Both the position numbers and the translations under genes were made by a program. Below, piece after piece: positions 58,875-64,000 of a DNA stretch of 64,000 bases. The notes under the pieces were generated by a model. That model was not told the DNA's origin. It saw only the letters and a program-made list of their open reading frames with translations, and did not search any database. The stretch lies in NCBI GenBank assembly GCA_026936325.1, contig JAPTHN010000153.1, positions 558,001 through 622,000 on the forward strand, written 5' to 3'. Numbering within the stretch: position 1 is the first letter of the stretch; each line of letters starts with the position of its first letter. Source of the DNA: Platynereis dumerilii (Eukaryota; Annelida; Polychaeta; Phyllodocida; Nereididae).

Positions 58875-61800
58875 ATGGACCATGGGAAGGATATTAAAGA
58901 GTTGCAGATGACCTTCACGGTAGAAGGAGGAGGATCTGGAAGGCAAACGGCAGTTCAACCCAATAGCAGCCAAGGATCGGCTCACAGTGAGAGCACTCGG
59001 CAATACCACTCCTGGAAGCATGCCAACCAAGAGAACCAATTGCGCCATACCACTGAATCTTCAAATAGATCATCTTCGAGTAGGCACAATAAAAGTAGTC
59101 GGGAGGTCAGGAAACAGCTGAGGGAACAAATAAAGCAGGCGCAGCAAAGAACGGCACATGCACAGCAACAAATTGAGGAATTGCATAGACGGGTGGCCGC
59201 CATGGAGGAGCAGAATGTTATCCTGGAAAAGATATTGGAGGAACGGTCTCAGCGTGGTAAGCCTAATTCTGGCCATTCAAGTGGTTCCAGAAGATCCCGA
59301 CACTCGCAGACGTCTAGTACAGGCCGCTCGCAAGTCTCCCATCGATCTCAAGTTTCTCCTGCTACCGCATCAAGTCAGCCAGTGGACCAGCTCAGCCTTC
59401 ATGATTGCAGACGAATGGCAGAGAAGTCAGATGGCAAGATGGTGAACCAGGTTGGAACTCACAAGAGTCAACAACTTCAATATGCCATCAGGGGTCACCC
59501 ACAGCAACCAAGCGCTTCGAGCAAGCAACCAGGAGTTGAACCAAAGCTGGGCAGGGGCAAAGACACCACCAAAGACAGATGCTCTCATCACTCATTTTCC
59601 CAGGCCCAGACTGTCGACAAGAAGAAAAGCACTGGTGACTGCCCAAAGCAGCTGTCAATTAAGCCGCACACCATTAAACATCCAGCTGACAGTATTACTA
59701 GTAGGCTTACTTGTAAGAACGGTCATCCATCTTTATCAGCAGAAACACCTCTTGTGCGAAGCCAGCCTATCACAGAGCCCAAGCAGCCAACTGCAACCAT
59801 GGGAAGCGAAAACACCAGTGGACAACCAGCTGGGAATGTCAAAACTACTGTGGTGATCGGTAGTGGTGCAGTGGTAGCCAGTGTCCGCTGTGAGGCTAGT
59901 CCTCAGAGCAGGGCGGGCATGCCATCTGCTTCCTTTATTGCGACCTATTCCTCACCCCAAGTTGTCAGTGATGGACAGTCAAAAATCTCCAGGGATCATT
60001 CTCTGTCTGTAAGTTCGAATCCTGAGCCTGAGAAGTTTTCTAATGTCACACTGAAAAATCTGAAGAGTGAATCTCAGCTGTCAAGACCACTGATACCTGA
60101 ACCAAGGCTCCCGGAAGATTTTTCTCCAGATGTGCAGCGTGACCTGCATGAGCCTACTCCCTACCCAGAGCACTTGCCTTCTGCATCGGCTGAGCTTCAT
60201 CAACCGGAGTCTCGGCATCAAAAACAGGCATCATCTGAACTGCACTCCCCTTCATTCATCATTCAACAGGTTTTGCAGGAGAACAACCCAGGCAATGATT
60301 TACTACACAAGGATGATTTTCCCAGTGAAACAGCCAGTCCAGCCTTCGACTCTCCAAGCTCTGTGGTGGAAAATGACCAAACTTCTGCCATCTCTGACAA
60401 AGATAAAATTCTGCCGTCAACAGTTACTACAGAGTGTATCGGTGATGCTGTCAGACAACAGGTGATGAGCAGAGCCAACTCTGAGAATATTTCTCGGAGT
60501 GGGGCAGCTTCATCACAATATGTCAGCAACACGCAATCCTGCCAAAGCAACAATGGAGAGCATCCGGCCATCAGTGACATCTGCACTTCAGCTTACGATA
60601 CCACCAGGACATCAATGTGTGACCCTGGGATGGTGACCACTGCTGAGGCATTATCCCCAATAGAGTGCTGCCATCAAGAAGAGAGGGGAGGGGAACCAGA
60701 TGTAAATTTCATTCAGCAGGATTGTTCCAGCCCCCGTCAGCCACCAGACACAACTTCAGAGGCCACTCCACTGTTTGATGAAGACCTGCAACTGGAAACA
60801 GGGAAACTATCAGTCCCAGTGACTGATATGAATTCTGTCAGCGAAATCTCTCCTTTGCCACCTTCATGTGAACGTGAGGTGTCGCAGAGCCAAGACAGGA
60901 ATGAGTGCCTGCCGACAGATTCCAGTATGTCCTTTGATACTGAGCGGCCACTGGAAGACAACGGACTGAGGCCATTTGTTACTATGGGACGAGATCCCTG
61001 GATGATTTTATCTCTGCTTGGTCAGCAGCACAGACCACCCGACAAGGGGACTACGACAACTGCGTGCGACTTCAATTTGAAAATATTTGGGACCATCCAG
61101 GACTTCAATCTGCATGACAATAATCCGGAGGAGGACAGGGATCCAGCTCATTATGTCACAGCAGTTGAAGGAGAGTATCCTGCTTCAAGTGTCAACCACA
61201 TACAGCTGTATCTTCCAGTACTACCAGGGCCAGTAGAGGCAGTCAGGGAGGTCAGGGAGCTGTGTTTGGAAGCAAAAGTCCACACTGTGACTAGTTTCTC
61301 GTGTTGGACGGGCTTTTGTATACCAGTCGTCCCTGTACCACTGGCTGGCCAGCCTGCCATCGAGTCAGCTGCAACTGATGACAGCAGTATGCGGAAGGAG
61401 TCATTTGGCCCACTTGAACTGACACTCTTGGCCAGTAATCAGGAAGATGACATCCGCCAGCTACGCCCAAGGGAGACTTCATTCTGCATAAAGCAGCGAC
61501 TGATCTCCGAGAAGTCTACGGAACCGTCAGGGGCCATTTGGCACCAACATGAAGACCTTCAGCCTTCAGCAGACCAGCAGATGTTACAGGTCCAACTAAC
61601 TGAAGCTGGTGGGAATGACTGTTTTGGGGCGAAACGACCTGACGTTGTGACCAGCGATGCCATTTCCAATTGGTCAGAGAGTCCCAGACCAGCTACTACT
61701 TTATGGCCTGTGGTGATGCCACAGAATGCTCAGAGTGCGGCTGCAGTTTCTGTTGGACACTCATCCTCTCCACAGGGATTGCCATGCTTGCACTGCTACT

Positions 61801-62582
61801 GTGAAGACGACACCAGAAAGCTGGACCAGGTGAAGAGGCGAATCGTCATGAAGCTGATGCAGCTGTCTCCAGAAGAATTTCCAGAACTGTCCGTGACAAT
61901 AATTCAGAAAGACCAACACCTACAGCACAGAGACGTACAGCCACCTCCACCTGAGATGATCGACTGTACTCTTGCGGAATTGGATAGGAGTAAACTCCCA
62001 CAGACTCTTCAACGACTGGAATGGCCTAGAACATCACCAAGGACTCCTTCAGGAAGAAGACCAAGCAGCCCAGTGTCCTGTTCCCCTGGCTGTATCATTG
62101 GTGATGTCATTCCTCGACCACTGGTAAATGCATTCCCGGTATGTTTGGAGAATCATTCCGGTGGTCCTGTACTCAAAGATAGGCCATTCAGCATCTTACC
62201 ACCTGTGGAGGAAAGTGTCAAAACCAGGAAGTATATGAACAGTCAACTTTGGGGGACCACAAGAGTGGCAACTATATGGATTGGACACAAAGATGATGGC
62301 AGAGCAGACTGCCAACACCCATCTTCACCATCTCTACAGTGGCATTTGCAAAATTGGAAGTCACCACCCTTGATGTCTCTCCCTGGCTGCGCCTCCCACT
62401 CAGCAGGACAAGCAACTCATCAAGACGACCCAAGTCCAGTCATCTCCAGTCCTATCCAGGAAGTTGCGGTACATGGAGTATCAGATCCCTGGACAGACAC
62501 GGATCTTCATGAAGACTCTGGGTACTTTGACAGCAATGACCCACTCTTGATGGACGACCCAAAAGCCAGCGGGTGGCAGTAA
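58875..62582 (+). CDS. Large open frame of the LTR element, 1,235 residues, no known domain
   Basis: The first ATG of the frame lies in a strong context (AACCATGG) at 58875; the frame itself is open from about 58755. The protein is rich in Ser, Gln, Pro and Thr and looks mostly disordered. A coiled coil covers about residues 75-127 (REVRKQLREQIKQAQQ, then IEELHRRVAAMEEQN). A second helical segment near 980-1000 (KLDQVKRRIVMKLMQL) follows a Cys/His-bearing LPCLHCYCED motif near 970. There are no CCHC knuckles, catalytic DTG, YxDD or integrase motifs. It occupies the gag position; coiled coils near the N-terminus are seen in some gag proteins, but it may equally be a captured host sequence. Overlapping frames at 62573-62914 and beyond are not assigned. 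Confidence 0.75.
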   Translation: MDHGKDIKELQMTFTVEGGGSGRQTAVQPNSSQGSAHSESTRQYHSWKHANQENQLRHTTESSNRSSSSRHNKSSREVRKQLREQIKQAQQRTAHAQQQIEELHRRVAAMEEQNVILEKILEERSQRGKPNSGHSSGSRRSRHSQTSSTGRSQVSHRSQVSPATASSQPVDQLSLHDCRRMAEKSDGKMVNQVGTHKSQQLQYAIRGHPQQPSASSKQPGVEPKLGRGKDTTKDRCSHHSFSQAQTVDKKKSTGDCPKQLSIKPHTIKHPADSITSRLTCKNGHPSLSAETPLVRSQPITEPKQPTATMGSENTSGQPAGNVKTTVVIGSGAVVASVRCEASPQSRAGMPSASFIATYSSPQVVSDGQSKISRDHSLSVSSNPEPEKFSNVTLKNLKSESQLSRPLIPEPRLPEDFSPDVQRDLHEPTPYPEHLPSASAELHQPESRHQKQASSELHSPSFIIQQVLQENNPGNDLLHKDDFPSETASPAFDSPSSVVENDQTSAISDKDKILPSTVTTECIGDAVRQQVMSRANSENISRSGAASSQYVSNTQSCQSNNGEHPAISDICTSAYDTTRTSMCDPGMVTTAEALSPIECCHQEERGGEPDVNFIQQDCSSPRQPPDTTSEATPLFDEDLQLETGKLSVPVTDMNSVSEISPLPPSCEREVSQSQDRNECLPTDSSMSFDTERPLEDNGLRPFVTMGRDPWMILSLLGQQHRPPDKGTTTTACDFNLKIFGTIQDFNLHDNNPEEDRDPAHYVTAVEGEYPASSVNHIQLYLPVLPGPVEAVREVRELCLEAKVHTVTSFSCWTGFCIPVVPVPLAGQPAIESAATDDSSMRKESFGPLELTLLASNQEDDIRQLRPRETSFCIKQRLISEKSTEPSGAIWHQHEDLQPSADQQMLQVQLTEAGGNDCFGAKRPDVVTSDAISNWSESPRPATTLWPVVMPQNAQSAAAVSVGHSSSPQGLPCLHCYCEDDTRKLDQVKRRIVMKLMQLSPEEFPELSVTIIQKDQHLQHRDVQPPPPEMIDCTLAELDRSKLPQTLQRLEWPRTSPRTPSGRRPSSPVSCSPGCIIGDVIPRPLVNAFPVCLENHSGGPVLKDRPFSILPPVEESVKTRKYMNSQLWGTTRVATIWIGHKDDGRADCQHPSSPSLQWHLQNWKSPPLMSLPGCASHSAGQATHQDDPSPVISSPIQEVAVHGVSDPWTDTDLHEDSGYFDSNDPLLMDDPKASGWQ

Positions 62583-63758
62583 TCGGCCATACTTCTACCC
62601 CAACCGATCCTGACAGGCCAACAACTCCTCCAGTAAGGTCAAGAAACCATCTACAACAACTAACCAGCCGAGACGTTGTATGCAGACCAACCAGCCCTGA
62701 CCATGTCTACAGACCATTTGACAGAGGCAAACCACCAAAACTTGGGAGGTTGCCATGTCAAACAGGTCATGAGGTCAACGCTCCTGACCTCCAAGATATT
62801 CTTGGAGATCCACTCTGCCATGTGCTGGCTTGGCAGAATCTGTCCAGCACAAATTCCATGAAAGTGCTGCTGGACCCTGACCGCCCACCACCGGACGAAG
62901 TACTAGTAATTTAGTCCAGTGTTCTTCATTATTCAGGCCTGCTCGTGATGGGCTATCTTCTGCCTAAATCTACAAGAGTTCACTGCACTACACTGGACTT
63001 CATCTACACTGTACACTGTTATGTCGCATAGTCTGCACCTGCACTTGAAAGTTAAGTTGACCAGCTAACGTTATAGTAGTGTTATGGTTCCTTCCAGGGA
63101 CTGTTTGCTGTCTTCCTGCATTCATACATGTATGTTCATGTTTGGCCATTCGAGAAAGAGAACTGTCTATGTCAGCCCTGTCATAGTTTGCACCACATGG
63201 AGTTAAAGTTTTGAACTACATGGAGGTCCTTCTATGACAGGTCATCATGACAACACTGCTGTGGTGATGCAAGAATCAGAAGAGTTCAAGAATTTCCTGA
63301 TGTCCAGCTAGGACTGTGGGAGTTGAAATTTCTTCTGTGAAAGTTTTCCTGCTACTACATATTCCCCAGGAGACCTCAGGATGCTGTACCTCAAGTGCCC
63401 TTCAGTGTCATCTAATTGAGGACCCAGGATTGAGGACATCTCTGTGGCAGGTCCCGAGCTTCGGAACTCCTGCCGGGTGGACCGGTGAAATGGAGCAAAC
63501 CCAACTGATGGACCACTGGAGTCATGGTCCTGCGTCTGATGGACTGCCGGCTTTGAGGACATTCTCCCAGGAATCAGGGATATGGACCTCATGGACCCCG
63601 GATTCCATGAATAATGACCTCTATTGTACGGACTCCCCGGATTTCCTGGAATAAATGATATCGATCCGACGGACTCCCCGGGATTAAGGACACCACATCT
63701 TCAGGACTGCCGTGATGTCACCAACACCACTGTCTGCCAAAAATGTGGAAGGGGAGAT
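62583..63758 (+). other. 3' internal region of the LTR element
   Basis: About 1.2 kb between the large frame and the right LTR. Short frames exist (longest about 110 codons) with Pro/Thr-rich content but no recognisable enzyme or envelope motif. Near 63590-63685 the phrase GGACTCCCCGGATT is repeated. It ends in the polypurine tract. Confidence 0.5.
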
Positions 63759-63955
63759 TGTGGTGAATCACGGCATTTAAGCCCACCAGGAGCGCTGTAC
63801 AGCCCCACCAGAGGGATCCATGTCACCGGTCACCAGGAGGTGCCAGTGTCACACTTGACTGCATAAAAGCTCAGTGCCAACTGAGGGACATTCTCTTGAG
63901 TCTCAGATTGTGTATGTGTCAGACCTGTGTCTTTGCTTCTCTCTCATTTACTACA
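63759..63955 (+). repeat. Right LTR
   Basis: Same length and, base by base as read, the same sequence as the left LTR. Preceded by the polypurine tract and followed by the CTAT target repeat. Confidence 0.95.
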
Positions 63956-64000
63956 CTATTTTGATCATAATTGATATTGGAAATTTCACCTTAATTGATT

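Larger units (their letters stand above)
56133..63955 (+). mobile_element. LTR retroelement, 7.8 kb, non-autonomous, very young
   Basis: Two 197-bp LTRs (56133-56329, 63759-63955), TG...CA bounded, with a 4-bp target duplication CTAT (56129-56132, 63956-63959). TGGTGTGCAGAAGTGC at 56331, one base after the left LTR, is a tRNA-type primer site, and GGAAGGGGAGAT (63747-63758) is the polypurine tract. The internal region has a 2.5-kb leader and one large open frame but no recognisable protease, reverse transcriptase, RNase H or integrase. It therefore looks structurally whole but dependent on another element's enzymes. The LTRs show no difference by eye, so insertion is recent. Confidence 0.93.

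Noticed and set aside
58755-62582. The 1,275-codon frame as a normal single-exon host gene
   Set aside because: It lies exactly between two LTRs with target duplications, primer site and polypurine tract, so it belongs to the element. The codons before 58875 lack an ATG.
1-64000. tRNA, rRNA or snRNA genes
   Set aside because: No cloverleaf with A and B boxes and no conserved rRNA or snRNA segment was recognised on reading. A tRNAscan or Rfam run would be needed to exclude them.

Overview
The window is nuclear DNA of an animal: AT-rich, intron-bearing, and crowded with transposons. The protein evidence (a synaptotagmin-17-like C2B exon, a spliced GT61 glycosyltransferase, and CR1/L2-type LINE fragments of a kind common in echinoderms, hemichordates and amphioxus) points to a marine invertebrate, most likely a non-vertebrate deuterostome. 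The species cannot be resolved from the sequence alone.

Layout. 1-5.4 kb: last coding exon of a synaptotagmin-17-like gene (52-401, +) and its 3' flank, with a small hAT-type element (499-648) just past the stop. 5.4-10.2 kb: a run of non-autonomous DNA elements with clear ends (5399-5764, 5876-6869, 7795-8265, 9652-10132). 10.7-14.5 kb: a three-exon GT61 (DUF563) glycosyltransferase on the minus strand, with a TGGTAACC-motif inverted element in its second intron. 15.7-28.7 kb: gene-poor, repeat-rich DNA holding fold-back MITEs, a GTTAGTTAGTCAAAAACT-type minisatellite, a LINE interrupted by a TTAA-target element, a ~70-bp minisatellite interrupted by a 1.77-kb hAT-type element, and a 299-bp nearly perfect inverted repeat.

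28859-52724 is a direct tandem duplication of an ~11.93-kb unit. The copies look essentially identical and the breakpoint carries 5 bp of microhomology (TTTCT). Each unit holds a CpG-rich promoter-like segment, a non-coding first exon, a short first coding exon, two related exons (A degenerate, B open), a LINE tail split by a 1.4-kb fold-back Tc1-like element, and the left part of a 5.87-kb TIR element. Only the second copy is continuous with the last exon (55400) and poly(A) signal (55604). Together they predict a small spliced gene for a 58-residue protein that I do not recognise.

56133-63955 is a very young LTR retroelement: two 197-bp LTRs with no difference seen, a 4-bp target duplication (CTAT), and PBS- and PPT-like sites. 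Inside is one 1,235-residue open frame with an N-terminal coiled coil and no visible protease, reverse transcriptase or integrase. It is the strongest candidate for something undescribed in the window. The 11.93-kb duplication, with its partly duplicated small gene, is second; an assembly artefact must be excluded for it.
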